DNA of 64,000 nucleotides from Chimonanthus salicifolius (GCA_013350335.1 CM023532.1:91887383-91951382), one strand, 5' to 3'. Positions 23,901 to 35,511 are shown, numbered from the stretch's first letter. A program made the numbers and translations. Notes: a model not told the origin generated them from the sequence alone.

Positions 23901-24444
23901 TTTTTCTGCCCATGCCATGCATGAGATGTAGGTGCATTATGCTATGTAGTATATAGATAGACCATATGCGATATACCATACATAGTCATATGATGCATAA
24001 TATTAAAATATAATCCATGATACTATCATGTAATTCATAAGTTAAAACCCATCATAGTACAAGTCCCATAAATCATAAATTAAAATCATAAATCCATAAT
24101 AAGCCAAGTCAAAATAATTTAAAACACCATCACATGTTCATCGCTTACAAAAACGTAGGAATCCTACCGAATACCGTGTCGCGTTCCGTTACGCTTCCCG
24201 TTCGATAATCCGGTCGCCAATCGCGTACCGTTTGCAACACCTGATACCTTATTACATTTACCGAATTAGTCCATACGTCATCCATGATTAAGTCCCTAAC
24301 TTAGCCCATTATCCATTGGTTTTAGACTCATACATAAATCCAATTTTGGCCAAATTTAAAATTCCGATTTGCGAGCCTAAAACGCAGCAACTATCCGCTT
24401 CCTTTATTCATTAATAATATTTCCATTTTCATGTCCAATCCCCA

Positions 24445-25875
24445 TAGGGTTCGGCCATGTATTATGGCCGAATCTATGGTTTTTCAATGTGGCACTTATT
24501 TACCGTTTTGTCATCCTTTCCTCCATGGTTAATCTTCCCTTCATTTATGTGCATTCTAAGTCCAAGATTCATTCATACTTAGGTCCCTTCAATCATGACC
24601 TAGCATCATAAAATCAGCCACCTAATATTTAATTTTTGAAAAACATTACTCCCACACCTAATTCCATATTTTGGCCTAAGGTGTGGCCCACATATCATTT
24701 TTATAAATCCATCAAAATCTAGTATTCTTCTACATTATTTTCCATTTATTAAATCCACTAATCACTACCCATAAGGTTCACCTTTATGGATACCATTTTC
24801 AAAGACTAGGTTTTGTCCCAAAATAATCCAATTTAAAATCACAAATCTTCATTCTTTTTGGCCCTTTAAAACCAACTCCTAGGCATTGATACATGCATTA
24901 ACCTTAGCCTAAAATTGGTCAAAATTTGGGTCATGGGTTCGGCCATACACCATGGCCGAACCCATGATGTTTCTTTCCCCATTTTTCTTGGTTTCATTTA
25001 CCCATTTAAACATACCTCTAATGAAAATTAAATCATCCATTGATGTTATTCTTAGACCAATGTTTTTGTCCAAAGGACATCCATTTTTAAAATCAATAAT
25101 CCCCATTCATTTTGGCCCAAAAAAAATATCATACACTTTGTAAATCCATTTAAATTTTACTATTAACTTAGCCTAATTTCCATTCGTTTAATCCATGTAT
25201 AACTCATGACTTAGTCCACAAATGACCTAAAACATTGGCCATGGGTTCAGCCATACACCATGGCCGAACCCATGATGCCTTTCCCTCATTTTTAACTTGG
25301 GTCCTTTAATCACATTTAAAGTCCATTAAAACCACCAACATTTCCTCATGATTTTCTCATTTTAACAATCCTTTAAAAAAAAACCCATTTTTAATCATTT
25401 GAAAACTAATTTTCATTAACCATTCTCCATACTTCTAATCTTATAAAAATTCTAAAATATCATCCATGGATTCCATCATAAAACTTTTTTTCCAAAAATT
25501 GCCTACATTTAACCCTTTAAATCCTTGGAACCCTAAACCATTCTCCAACTTTTTATTTTTATAAAAACCCTAATTAAAATGCATAATATTAAAATATAAT
25601 CCAAATTAAAATCATCCTCATTTACCATGGGGTTCGGCCATGCTACATGGCCGAACCCTATGGTCCATCCATTCATTAAAAAAAAATTCTATATTCTCCA
25701 TGCTTTAATACAACCTTAGAATTCCAAAAATTTGAAATCATAAATCACTAATGTTTACTCATTTAAAAACCTAAATCTCATTAGCCATTCTCCAAAATTT
25801 TAAACCTTAACATCTTAATAAATTCATCCCACATTGGCCATGGGGTTCAGCCATGCTACATGGCCGAACCCTAAG
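24445..25875. repeat. Palindrome array in L5 (5 copies)
   Basis: Copies lie near 24445, 24930, 25240, 25625 and 25845, more widely spaced than in subfamily A. The stem core is the same. Confidence 0.85.
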
Positions 25876-27334
25876 GTCCATTCAATCCATTAAAACTTCC
25901 ATCTTTTCCATACTTAATCCATTCATTTCATTTTTTTCTTAGACCATCTCTTCCATTTCTTTGCCTTCCATTTGATGGATTTTAGATCCATTCATAGCCT
26001 AAAATAATTTGGCCACCATCATATGGCAAGGATGGATTTCAAAATTAAAAAACCTAAATAATAAATTTCTTGTTTAGAACATACTTACTATCCGACGACT
26101 CCTCCGGTCTTTGTCGCTCCCGTCAACTTCCTTGGCCTCTTTTCTTCTTCCTTTCCTTGTTTGAACGGCTAGATGTGATTGATCAATGATGGGACACGTT
26201 TGGATCGGCTAAGGTAAATGGGGTTAGGTTAAGAGATAAAGAGAGTATGGAGATGAGGGAGAGATTTTCAAAGGTCTTGGTGGCCCAAAGCTTGCCTTCT
26301 CTTCTTTTTTCTTCTCTTCTCTTTCTAAGTTTTCTCTTCTAAGTTTTGTTTTCTTTTCCTTAGTGCATGGGACATTTCTTGAGAGTGGAGACGATGGAGA
26401 TAGTGAAATGAGATGAGATATCATCTTTTGGTTAGTTTAGGTCATGCTCCACATTAATTCCCCCACCAACCACCATTGCATTAATGGTGGTGGTTGGGAT
26501 AAAACCACCATTCAAGCCCATGGTTTTATTTTTGTGTCTCTTAGGAGTGGTTTGTGTTTGTTGGAGTGGTTTTGACTCCCTTTTGACCAATCCTTGGATT
26601 AGATTAATTAACTTAATTAATTTGATTATTAGGTTAAGTTAATTAATTCCTATCTAATCTAATTCCATTAATTTCCCTCTATAAGATCCACCCATGGTTG
26701 ACTAATTCAACCATGGTGGTCGGCCCCACTATCCTTGGGTCCACACGCCACCTCCATGGGTGAGGTGGAGGTGGGCCCCATTTGGTCATACCATTTAATC
26801 TTGATACATCTTAACTTAGATAATTTTATAATTATCTAATCCATTTAATTTATTTTAATTGGATTACCATTGGGTCCATGACCTAATTATATTCTTGTCT
26901 TATCCATTTATCTTAGGTCTTAGTTACCTTGGCCCATTGGGTCCCCTATGGCCCTTTGACCCAAATTGACTATCTTGACCCAATTACTTACCATTGACCA
27001 ATTAAATGAATTAATTCTAATTCATGGTCTATTGGGTAATCATTGGGCCCATGGCCCAATTAGATTCCCTCTTTGCCCACTTACTTTAGGGTTGGAACCG
27101 ATTATTTTGATCCATTGGGCGCCACATGGCTATTGGGCCCCCTTTGACCATCATTGACCTGCTTGGTCCTCATTGACTCATTAAATGGATTTCATCCAAT
27201 CCATGGCCCAATTGGGCCATCCTTGGGCCATTGTCCCAAAATTTGGTCCATTTGGCATTTTATTACATCAAACTTCAATTTAAAATGAATAAATGCCAAT
27301 ATATATATATTTATCAAAAATTCGGGTTATTACA

Positions 27335-28618
27335 CGGACAAGCTTTTTGACATATGTTATGTTGCTCTGGACATCTATTTCTTGTATGTTCAGTACATGA
27401 GAAGGATCAGGATTGTACTTCCTCAACATCGATATATGGAACACATCGTGCAAAGATGCCAACTGTGATGGGAGTGCCAATTGATAAGCCACATCCCCCA
27501 TCCTTCTTATGATTGAAAACGGTCCCACATATCTTGGCGACAATTTCCCTTTTTTTCCAAATCTCATGTGTCCCTTTCGTGGCGAGACTTTCAAGAACAC
27601 CATGTCTCCCACTTCAAATTCGAGAAACCTTCTCTTCTTGTCAGTATAGCTCTTCTGATGACTTTGCACAGTCAATAGGTGCTGCCGTATCAACTGTATC
27701 TGCGTTGTAGTATCTGCAACCAACTCAGGTCCAATCAGTGTAGGCTCACTGGCCTCTGTCCAGCATACTGGTAACCTACAAGGTCTACCATATAATGCCT
27801 CAAATGGAGCCATCTGGAGGATTGCCTGGTAACTGTTGTTGTATGAGAATTCTACCAACGGCAAGTGATCCTCCCATCCACCCTTGAAATCTAGTATACA
27901 TGTCTCAGCATATCCTCCAATGTTTGTATTGTCCTCTTAGACTGCCTATCAGTTTGTGGATGGAATGTTGTGCTAGTAAGTAGATCTGTTCCCATGGCCG
28001 ACTGCATGCTCTGCCATACTCTGCCAGTGAATCGACCACCTCTGTTGGACACAATAGTTCGAGGTATACCATGCAATCTGATGATATCCTTGATATACCG
28101 CCGACCTAAAGTCTTGGATGAGTCTGTCATCTTAATAGGAATGAAATGTGAAGACTTGGTCAGTCGGTCCACCACGACCCATATTGCATCATTGCCCTTT
28201 GAAGACCTTGGCAACCCTGTCACAAAATCGATGGAAATGTGCTCCCATTTCCATTTTGGCACTGGTAGGGGTTTGAGTAACCCTGGTGGCTTCTGATGTT
28301 CCGTCTTAACCTGCTGACACGTTAAGCAATGAGCCACAAATTCTGCCACATCTCTTTTGAGTCTGTGCCACCAGTAATATCTCTTTAGGTCGTGATACAT
28401 CTTGGTGCTGCCCGAATGAATTGAGAGTTTGGTCGATGTGCCTCAATTAGTAACTCTTTTCTGCAGTTCTTAGGCACATATATCCTTCCTCGGAATACAA
28501 GACCCTGTCTTGATCGTAACTCCCATTCCGGTATGACTTCACTAGTAAACATCTTGGTCCATATCTCCTCCATTTCCTGATCTATCCGTTGTTCCTATTC
28601 AATCTTGTCAAGTACCAC
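27335..28618 (-). pseudogene. pol: Ty3/gypsy integrase with linker to RNase H, inactivated
   Basis: Integrase inserts the element cDNA into the genome. Minus-strand order: linker VIPEWELRSRQGLVFRGRIYVP (28535-28470), then a frame change near 28435; zinc-binding H2C2 domain ending CLTCQQVK near 28310; core domain IDFVTGLP near 28230; then WHRLKR, HPQTDR and other family words; a further frame change near 27897; the region SYNNSYQ...EALYGRP (27840-27780); a GPF/Y module YVGPFSIIRR near 27525; and the start of the chromodomain, interrupted at 27339. The catalytic triad is damaged: the second Asp is Asn (IVSNRGGRF) and the Glu is Lys (HPQTDRQSKR). Everything upstream of about 28618 (RT, most of RNase H) is gone. 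Confidence 0.88.
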
Positions 28619-30112
28619 TTAATTACATCAAAATCACTCATAGCAACCTATGAGTTTCATTCTCGCTAAATTTACTCTGTCTCATGTTATCTCTTTTTCT
28701 CGTGAACCCATTTGCGATCTTATGTAGATCAATGTACTCTGTTTCACTTTACCTGTTACCAAGATATTTTCCATACGTACTTGCTCAATACGTTCATTCG
28801 TCTACTCTCTGTGTGAGGTAGCCTGCCAATACGAGCGTATGCTCAAGTCTTTTGCTGATTCCATTTTAACTAGGTTTCTAGCTGCACTCTCCTGGAACTC
28901 CATTGGCTAACTACAGAGTCAACTGGCCAGTCTAACTCGGCAGTAGCCCATAGCTTCCCATTCGAGTTTCACTAGACTCTTAACTTTGCCCTTAAGTACA
29001 TTTCACAAAAGTAAGCATATCTTCATTTGCACATAAGTCACTATGTGACTAACACCTTCTGTTCAAAACTTCTATGATACCGAATATCTCTCCACACTAA
29101 TTTTCCTGTGATACAAGTCGTAATACGATTAACGCCTTTTTCTTTTAACGTGGGACGTAAATTGAAACATGTCCCAATCATTAGATCTATATGTCATCTA
29201 TGAGACCAACAGGTCCATCATACTACTAACATGTCTACCATGGTACCGACACCTGACATTAATCCAAACCACCATGGGAACCACCATCCATGGTTATACA
29301 CATCCATCCCTGGTACCACTCTATCAGTGAGTATCATCTGTCTATGGTTAATAACTATCCATAAATATAACCCTCCTATGGGTATAATCCATTCATGGGC
29401 ATAATTAATCCATAACACATCATCTACCGTGAGATATTCTATCCGTAGGAACAACACTCGAATGAATCACTATTTAACTATGGCAACAATACCAAATCAT
29501 AAATATACCCCGACCCCTGGCAAGACTTAGGACCCATGACTTACTAAGCGGAAGATCCACGTCCAACGTGGTCAAGTCTACCCCGTCCTGCATCCCTTCA
29601 CTCCAAGGGTGATTCAGTCAAACTCTAAGGCGGTCGGTCCGCGTCTGACGAAGCTAGCACCACCCCCACGGGGTAAAATAGTACCTAGCTCTGCGCATCC
29701 ATGCACATCAAGTGTACGAAAAAGCCGTGAGAGCGCCCTCCAGCGCTTACCATGCGAGGGACACACTCCTTAACGGTAACCCTACGGGACCAAGTCTCCG
29801 TAATTTCGTATCGACTTTCCACAGTTTCATAGCTACTCTGAGCCATACTCATAGAATCTATATACTTATCTCATCAATATTACGTGAGAGACACACCCAT
29901 GCCACATCTCAATAAAATCAAGTGACCTCGTCACCCACATCTCAATGCCCAAGTCCTCATAAACTCTTAAATTTGCATACTTTATTGAAAACTATTCAAA
30001 CTTTCATCACTATAAAAGGTTTGGCAGGGTTAGAACAAACCCTTCATTATGTAACCACAACCTTTACAAAATCTTTCCCTATTTCCCCTACATTTCCTTA
30101 CCTTTTCTTAGC
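28619..30112. other. Unexplained 1.5 kb inside element M
   Basis: This interval should hold gag, protease and reverse transcriptase but shows no coding run on either strand and none of the family-1 LTR blocks. It contains CCACGT/ACGTGG (29558-29572) and a more GC-rich part at 29540-29800. On the minus strand an AATAAA-like CAATAAAG follows the zinc-knuckle ORF at about 29985. It may be unrelated filler DNA, a decayed insertion, or the 3' untranslated part of a captured transcript. Confidence 0.4.
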
Positions 30113-30352
30113 CTAATCTTCTGTAGAAGATCCTGCATCATCACCAAAATAGAAGAAGTTGTTGGGGCATGTCGTTGACGTGTGCCCCAACACTCCACAA
30201 GTCAGACAGGGTATTATTCCTGGTCCCCCAATGTAAGGACAGTTAGTCCTCTCGTTCCCGTGCCCGTGAAGTCCACAAACAGGGCATATAACCTCAATAG
30301 GGTGGGGGCAATAAGTATAGTCGTGCCCCTCCTGATTGCATAATTCGCACAT
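30113..30352 (-). CDS. Small triple CCHC zinc-knuckle protein, hypothetical
   Basis: The 79-residue ORF is nearly all zinc knuckles: CELCNQEGHDYTYC (residues 2-15, C-x2-C-x4-H-x4-C), CPVCGLHGHGNERTNC (23-38, C-x2-C-x4-H-x6-C) and CLTCGVLGHTSTTC (49-62, C-x2-C-x4-H-x4-C), then an acidic tail GDDAGSSTED. CCHC knuckles bind single-stranded nucleic acid, and in retroelements they form the nucleocapsid end of Gag. Here they sit close behind the leader of M with no capsid domain, and no protease follows. The ORF opens directly at the TAA that ends the acidic ORF upstream, in the same frame. It may be the surviving tail of a gag-like gene, or an accessory ORF of a non-autonomous element. The exact protein is not recognised. 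Confidence 0.6.
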   Translation of the reverse strand: MCELCNQEGHDYTYCPHPIEVICPVCGLHGHGNERTNCPYIGGPGIIPCLTCGVLGHTSTTCPNNFFYFGDDAGSSTED

Positions 30353-30550
30353 TTAATCTGTCAACTCATCCGAAGTCGGAGTAGCCGAAGTATACTCGGG
30401 AGAGCCTATCTCCCCTACGAATTCTTCTAAATTTGGGACATCTTCCTCGTCCTCTTCGGTTACAAAGGCTGGAGCAACCCCAACATTGTACTCGGGCAAT
30501 TCTACTTCCATGTCCTGACTGATTACAACTTCATTGATGAAGTTTGGCAC
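30353..30550 (-). CDS. Acidic ORF upstream of the zinc knuckles
   Basis: The 65-residue ORF MPNFINEVVISQDMEVELPE... is strongly acidic, with a EEDEEDVPNLEEF run near residues 33-45. It ends ELTD-TAA, and the next codon is the ATG of the zinc-knuckle ORF in the same frame. The two could be one former protein split by a nonsense change, or a stop that was read through. No family is recognised. The frame is open upstream only to the ATG region near 30550, and the preceding 140 bp is non-coding leader. Confidence 0.4.
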   Translation of the reverse strand: MPNFINEVVISQDMEVELPEYNVGVAPAFVTEEDEEDVPNLEEFVGEIGSPEYTSATPTSDELTD

Positions 30551-30693
30551 GCTAGAATCGTCGAAAGAAGAAACCAGATCTATTGGACAGCTAGGTGTCC
30601 CGCTGTCTCACAACTCTGTATACTCTGTGTTGCCTGACATAACTGTATCACAACAACAGAAACATATCAATGACAACCAGAATTCTAATCAAA

Positions 30694-30915
30694 CTAATCT
30701 TTGTTTTGGGGAATTTCTCTACGTATCACATAATGTCTCTTTTTTGGGGAAAATTGCCAAAACGGCACTCTTGATTTTGCTTTGTTTCTGGGGAAATATA
30801 TCCTAAGTATCATGTATTCGTTTTCTCCATTTGGGGATATCGGGAAAGTATCTCCTAATTTGCTATGTTGGATAAATCCATTTATTTTGACTGTACTTCC
30901 TTTGCTATCATCCAT
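30694..30915 (-). CDS. Leader ORF, 73 codons
   Basis: MDDSKGSTVKINGFIQHSK... is encoded about 90-110 nt after the PBS of M. The same DNA segment is recognisable in the plus-strand element at about 3550-3670, but there the frame is not kept. It may be a small upstream ORF of the leader or chance. It has no domain, and no signal or membrane segment is visible. Confidence 0.3.
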   Translation of the reverse strand: MDDSKGSTVKINGFIQHSKLGDTFPISPNGENEYMILRIYFPRNKAKSRVPFWQFSPKKRHYVIRREIPQNKD

Positions 30916-31001
30916 TGTTGTTCTCAGATTGAGTCTAACGAAATAAATTAATGCCCGGGGGCCGGATTAATTTACTCCGAAAGATTCAATCTTTCTGGTT
31001 C

Positions 31002-31013
31002 GCTCTGATATCA
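31002..31013 (-). promoter_or_regulatory. Primer-binding site of M (tRNA-iMet type, one change)
   Basis: The minus strand reads TGATATCAGAGC, one base from TGGTATCAGAGC, two bases inside the 5' LTR end at 31016. This confirms that M reads leftward. Confidence 0.88.
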
Positions 31014-31486
31014 ACTGTAACACCCCGCCCTTTTTCACTCTCTTCTCTGCTTTTCGAAAATCCGAGTCTATTTTTTTTTTATATAAACAAAGAGTGATAG
31101 AGAGCGGGACGTCACGACGCGAGCTAAGTCCGACCCTTAACTGGCCAACCCTATGTGTGCATGGACTAAGTTTATGAAAACGGTTCACACATAACAATAT
31201 CAACATGCGGAATAACATCATAACTTGCGGAATTATAATAGAACCTAGTTCTATTCCATTTCAGGTAGCAAAGTACGTCAATTCTTTAATCATAATTAAA
31301 GTTAACTCAATTATCCAAATAAACATCCAACCATAGGAAATCATCTAAGTTATTACATGTCCAAAGTCTAGTTACTCAAATACAAGTCCATAAGTAACTC
31401 AATAAAAAATATAAACTAAAATCATCCAAGCTCCCATGCCTGGCCCGTTTCGCGTTCATCCTTCTCCTTGTTTCCTGTATCATCCA

Positions 31487-33686
31487 CTAGGGTAGAAGTA
31501 GGACGGTAGAACAACGCGCCCTGTATGTATTCCAGTTAGGGCTGACACATGGTTAGTACAAAACATATATAATAATATCATAATGTCAAGAGCCATATAA
31601 ACCATGACATGCAATGATGACAACTGCAATGAGTCCCACCCATCACATGTACATTTAAGTACCCACCACATAGGTCTTTCGGACGCCCCGACGGAGTGTG
31701 GATCCTCTGGTTTCTTCCTGATGGAAAAGCACATCAAGGTATCCCACATAGGTTTTTCGGACGCCCCGACGGAGTGTGGCCCCTCTGGTTACATATCCTT
31801 CACCCCATGCCTTGCATGAGATGCAAATGAATCACATGCTATTTTATCATATAAACATAGCATTTAAAATCACAGTTTGAAACATATTCCACACATGCTA
31901 TTTCATCATATAAACATAGCATTGAAAATCACAATTTGAAAAATATAGTCCTTTACAACATAATTTCATCAATAATAAGATAAAACAATTGTACATAAAC
32001 CCATGGTTTCAAAGAGGTGGAATCCTACCAAAGACCACTACGTGTCCTTGCGCTTTTCGTCCGGTAACCACTCACGATCGTACACACCTTGTGAGGTCCC
32101 GTTACCTTATAATGCATAATCAATTAAAACCATGTCCCATTTGATTTACAATAATGTTTAAGTCCAGAAACACAATCCCCATGGGGTTCGGCCATACACC
32201 ATGGCCGAACCCATGGTTCCTTATGTTCATTTAATTACCAAATTGCCATCCATGGCTATCACTCCATTAACCTAACCCTTTATACGTTAAAACCATAAAA
32301 TCATTCCCCATAGGGTTCGGCCATACACCATGGCCGAACCCATGGTCTATCATTTTCACACTTATTTACATCATTGTCATTGTTCAAATCCACAAAAACA
32401 TTTCTCATGGGGTTCTGCCATACACCATGGCCGAACCCATGATTCCTCACTTTCACCCTTTATTACAACTTTGCCATTGGTCTAATCATTTCAAACCTTT
32501 CATTCATTAACACATGCCGAAGTCCATGTTTTGATCCACAAACCTACCTCATGGGGTTCGGCCATACATCATGGTCGAACCCATGATCCTTCATTTTTGC
32601 TTATATTTACAACATTGCCATTCATACCACTCCATTCATTTAAATCTTCCATAAATAGACCCTAAGTCCAAACCGATCCATAATCATTGGTTCATGGGGT
32701 TCGGCCATACACCATGGCTGAACCTTATGATGTCTAACATTCCATTTTGATCAAAAGTCCATAATTAGAAACTTCCTAATTTTAATAACCATCCTCCATT
32801 TTAGAATGTATTTACAACTTTGCCATCATCTCCATGATTAGAACCTTTCTATTTTTATATTGCCTCCATTACCATTTTTGAATCCATAAAATATACCCTA
32901 GTGAGGTTCGGCCATACACCATGGCCGAACCTCACTCATAGAGACAATCCAACCGTATTAAATCCATCTATATTTTTCCATAGTTTTCATCTTTCAAAAC
33001 TTCCATTCATTTAAAATAAATCTCAAGTAACCTTTCCCATCATTTTCCATGATTTAATTTCATGAACATAATTCCATAAATATTTATGGGGTTCGGCCAT
33101 ACTCCATGGCCGAACCCATGGTCTAGGATCTTCACAAAATTCATCCATTAAAAATCCATACATTAAACCATGTCTTTCCATGGTTTTTAACCCATAGAAA
33201 TAACCAAAGTTCCTCCGTGGGTTCGGCCCTTCATCATGGCCGAACCCTATGGTTCAACAACTTCTCTTTAAACCATTTAAACCCTTTTAAAAATCATAAG
33301 TATACATCTATAATTTTTCTCTTCCAATTCTACTAAAATAACTAATGTCCTTCATGGTTTTCTTCCCCCCAAGAATCATATACCATTACCAACAAACTCC
33401 CATGGGGTTCGGCCATACAACCTGGCCGAACCCTATGGTCCATTAATTCGTTTTTAAATCATTTATCTAAGATTTCATCATTTGATGGTTCTCATTCATA
33501 CATTCATCCAAACCTTTTAAAACCATTCTAAATTATTAACCATCTTCCATTAAAACCCAACATTCATCCCTTAATCTTCTTCCATGGGGTTCGGCCATAC
33601 ACCATGGCCGAACCCTATGGTTCCGCCATACACCATGGCCGAACCCTATGGTTCCTTTCTTTTAAACAAAATTATCAAATACTAAC
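31487..33686 (-). other. Predicted LTR intron in M 5' LTR
   Basis: On the minus strand a donor GTTAGT (plus 33681-33686) and acceptor CTACCCTAG (AG at plus 31487-31488) bound 2.2 kb that holds all eleven palindromes. The TATAAAAG lies about 170 bp upstream of the donor, so a short purine-rich first exon would result. Inferred only. Confidence 0.4.
32176..33651. repeat. Palindrome array in M 5' LTR (11 copies)
   Basis: Copies lie near 32176, 32305, 32405, 32550, 32692, 32900, 33085, 33215, 33400, 33582 and 33614. The copy at 32900-32936 has perfect 16-bp arms, AGTGAGGTTCGGCCAT and ATGGCCGAACCTCACT, with a 5-nt loop. Confidence 0.92.
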
Positions 33687-33852
33687 CAGTTCCGCGACTC
33701 CTTCGGCTTGTTCTTGCTCTTCCAATCCTTTTCTTCCTTAGCCTCTTCTCTTCCTTGATCTTTCACAAAGCTGAGAACACCTCTTGCTAATGTGCAAACC
33801 AGCGTCAAGACCCTTGTTTAATTGTGTATTGTCGTGCGCCTCTCCTTCTTCT

Positions 33853-33860
33853 CTTTTATA
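33853..33860 (-). promoter_or_regulatory. TATA box of M 5' LTR
   Basis: TATAAAAG on the minus strand lies just upstream of the CGCACGACAATAC region and the purine-rich exon. The same box in the same place occurs in other LTRs (minus 46015-46022, plus 55256-55263). Confidence 0.5.
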
Positions 33861-34412
33861 GTTTCCAATTGATCCAATATTAGAAGGTGCCTTGCGCCCC
33901 TACTTAGCAAGTGCCTTAGAGCCGTGCGTCCCTTTTCTATAACACATCCACTCGGCCAAGCAACTTATTTATTTGGATTTAAACATCTTCTTTATTTAAG
34001 CAGTAGGATATCATTGCCTAATTCAACTTATCCCAACGTGTGACTCATTTTAGGACCATCCTAAAATCTTTCCATTTAATCTTAGATATCTTCTTAAGAT
34101 ATTCTAGCATATCAATGTGGATATGAAAATCCCACATACATCTCATGCGCATATCCTTAATCTAGATAGATATATGTTTCATATCAACCTCACATACACG
34201 GCCAAATTAATCCATATCTAATTTTTAGACATATTGCATACCCTTTTAATTCAACTCCATTTAAATTTTATTGAAACCATTCCCAAAACCGTTGGGTCTT
34301 AATTGGGCAATGACCCAACACTTTTACCCATATAAGGTCCATAACTAATAATTCACAAATTAAATGGGTAATTTTCATATAAATTAATAACTTGAAAATC
34401 CAAGGTGTTACA

Positions 34413-35340
34413 AATATTCCATAATTTCAAAATAAAATTAAAGCCTAGACATGTAGCTCTTGTGAACTAATCATAATTACATTCATGTTGACATCAATAA
34501 TTATTTGTACAATTAAATCCATGGAGTTCGTTAAAATGCATATTTCAAAATCAGACCTTAGACTTGAATGATTATAATCGACCCCTCTTTCAGCACTAAA
34601 AAGACATTGCACCCTTATGAATAAGAGCGTTAGCAACCAAATTGGGATCAAACAAGCTAAAAAACTTTCCATCCAATTTTTCAGTCCACAAATTAAATCC
34701 GACTATTGAGTTTAATTAAGAAATTAAAATCAGCATACAATCATAACATAGCCATAAAGTAATTGGAAAACCATAATCTAAAAGACATTGCACTTTGAAT
34801 TTCATTCATAATCATGGAAATTGAATTACAATAGTTGGAATTGAATAAATGAATTATTGGAAAATAACATAAAAATCAAACGACTAACGCTTTTAAGCAC
34901 ACGATTTTCCATGGTTTTTCTTTCTTCTCTTCCTTTGGTCCATGCCTATGCTTGATTTCCTTAGAGTCAAATTCAAATTTTACTGTGTCTGGAACCTCGT
35001 ATTTATAATGTTTGCAGAGGTGGAAGAGACAAATCAGGAAACTCCATGAGCGAATCATTGAAAGAAAATCTCCATTTGCACTCTATCTCTTCTTTCTCCA
35101 CAAGGGTCACACGAATTTGACATGTGTCCTCCTTGCCTTCGGTGAATTTTCCATGTAGATTTCTATGAGAGATTTTCTCCACAAGTTTCTCATCTAAATA
35201 TTTTCTCCATGTTTCTCTCAAATCCAAATCTCCTTGATTTTCTCTCCATTTGAATTTATCCTCCATAGTGGCGAGCAATATTTTCTGCCATAATCTCTCC
35301 ATTCCACATTAGCGTGACTTGCACAACACTCCATAATCCA
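34413..35340 (-). mobile_element. X element copy 2, right part
   Basis: This continues 12441 across M. It resembles 5500-6200 (shared TAAAGCCTAGACATGTAGCTC-like and GTCAAATTCAAATTT segments) and carries the TATA box at 35000-35007 on the minus strand. A 99-codon minus-strand ORF (35003-35302) lies upstream of that box in repeat-like GAGAAAATC sequence; I do not regard it as a gene. Confidence 0.5.
35000..35007 (-). promoter_or_regulatory. TATA box of X LTR copy 2
   Basis: TATAAATA on the minus strand in the same context as 6148-6155 of copy 1. Confidence 0.5.
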
Positions 35341-35359
35341 TGCGAATTTAATCTGCTAT

Positions 35360-35511
35360 TTTTCGATAGGACAGGGTAATGAAGAACCACTTGGGAATGG
35401 AATCGAAAATAAGCGCCTCTCATCCTGAGTTATTTGTGTAAAATTTTGTTTTTCTTTTGGAATCCAACCTTCGTCTAATTTCGGGACGAAAATTCCAAAA
35501 GGTGGAAGTAT
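35360..35511 (+). pseudogene. pol: Z chromovirus pol 3' end and polypurine tract
   Basis: SKISASHPELFV followed by TAA (35439-35441) matches the chromodomain C-terminus of M (SHPEQFM). Upstream, GAAGAACCACTTGGGAATGG is a frame-broken EEATWE motif. TTCGGGACGAAAATTCC and GGTGGAAG precede the LTR start, the usual chromovirus polypurine region. All sequence upstream of about 35340 belongs to X, so only the last codons remain. Confidence 0.7.

Larger units (their letters stand above)
23028..27334 (-). mobile_element. Nested solo LTR L5 (subfamily B), TSD CGGAC
   Basis: The 4307-bp LTR runs from TGTAACGCCCCCCC to CGGGTTATTACA and is flanked by CGGAC (23023-23027, 27335-27339). It belongs to a longer subfamily with an extra U3 of about 900 bp (26400-27330) rich in TTGGGTC/GACCCAA words. 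That U3 contains CCATGGTTGA...TCAACCATGG near 26692. It inserted into pol of M. Confidence 0.92.
12442..34412 (-). mobile_element. Complete family-1 element M (minus strand), TSD AATAT, with three nested LTRs
   Basis: The element is bounded by AATAT at 12437-12441 and 34413-34417. Its 5' LTR is 31016-34412 (3397 bp). Its 3' LTR is 12442-22820, which is about 3424 bp once the nested LTRs at 12675-15639 and 16075-20054 are removed. The interior 22821-31015 is about 3.88 kb after removing 23028-27334. On the minus strand the interior holds PBS, a leader ORF, an acidic ORF, a triple zinc-knuckle ORF, 1.5 kb of non-coding DNA, then the RNase H/integrase linker, integrase, chromodomain and a polypurine tract. 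Protease, reverse transcriptase and a normal gag are missing, so it is non-autonomous or deleted. Confidence 0.88.
31016..34412 (-). mobile_element. M 5' LTR
   Basis: This uninterrupted 3397-bp LTR is a good reference for the family. Blocks in minus-strand order: LTR start (34412); U3 with TATAAAAG (33853-33860); purine-rich exon and donor (33681-33790); eleven palindromes; CTCCGTCGGGG units (31660-31800); acceptor block (about 31487-31515); conserved end block; LTR end TGTAACACCCCGCCC (plus strand, 31016). The last two palindromes (33588-33651) are a direct doubling. Confidence 0.92.

Noticed and set aside
27970..28296. 108-codon plus-strand ORF
   Set aside because: It is the antisense shadow of the integrase core on the minus strand.
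35003..35302. 99-codon minus-strand ORF
   Set aside because: It lies upstream of a TATA box in GAGAAAATC-type repeats, with no domain and no second copy that keeps the frame.
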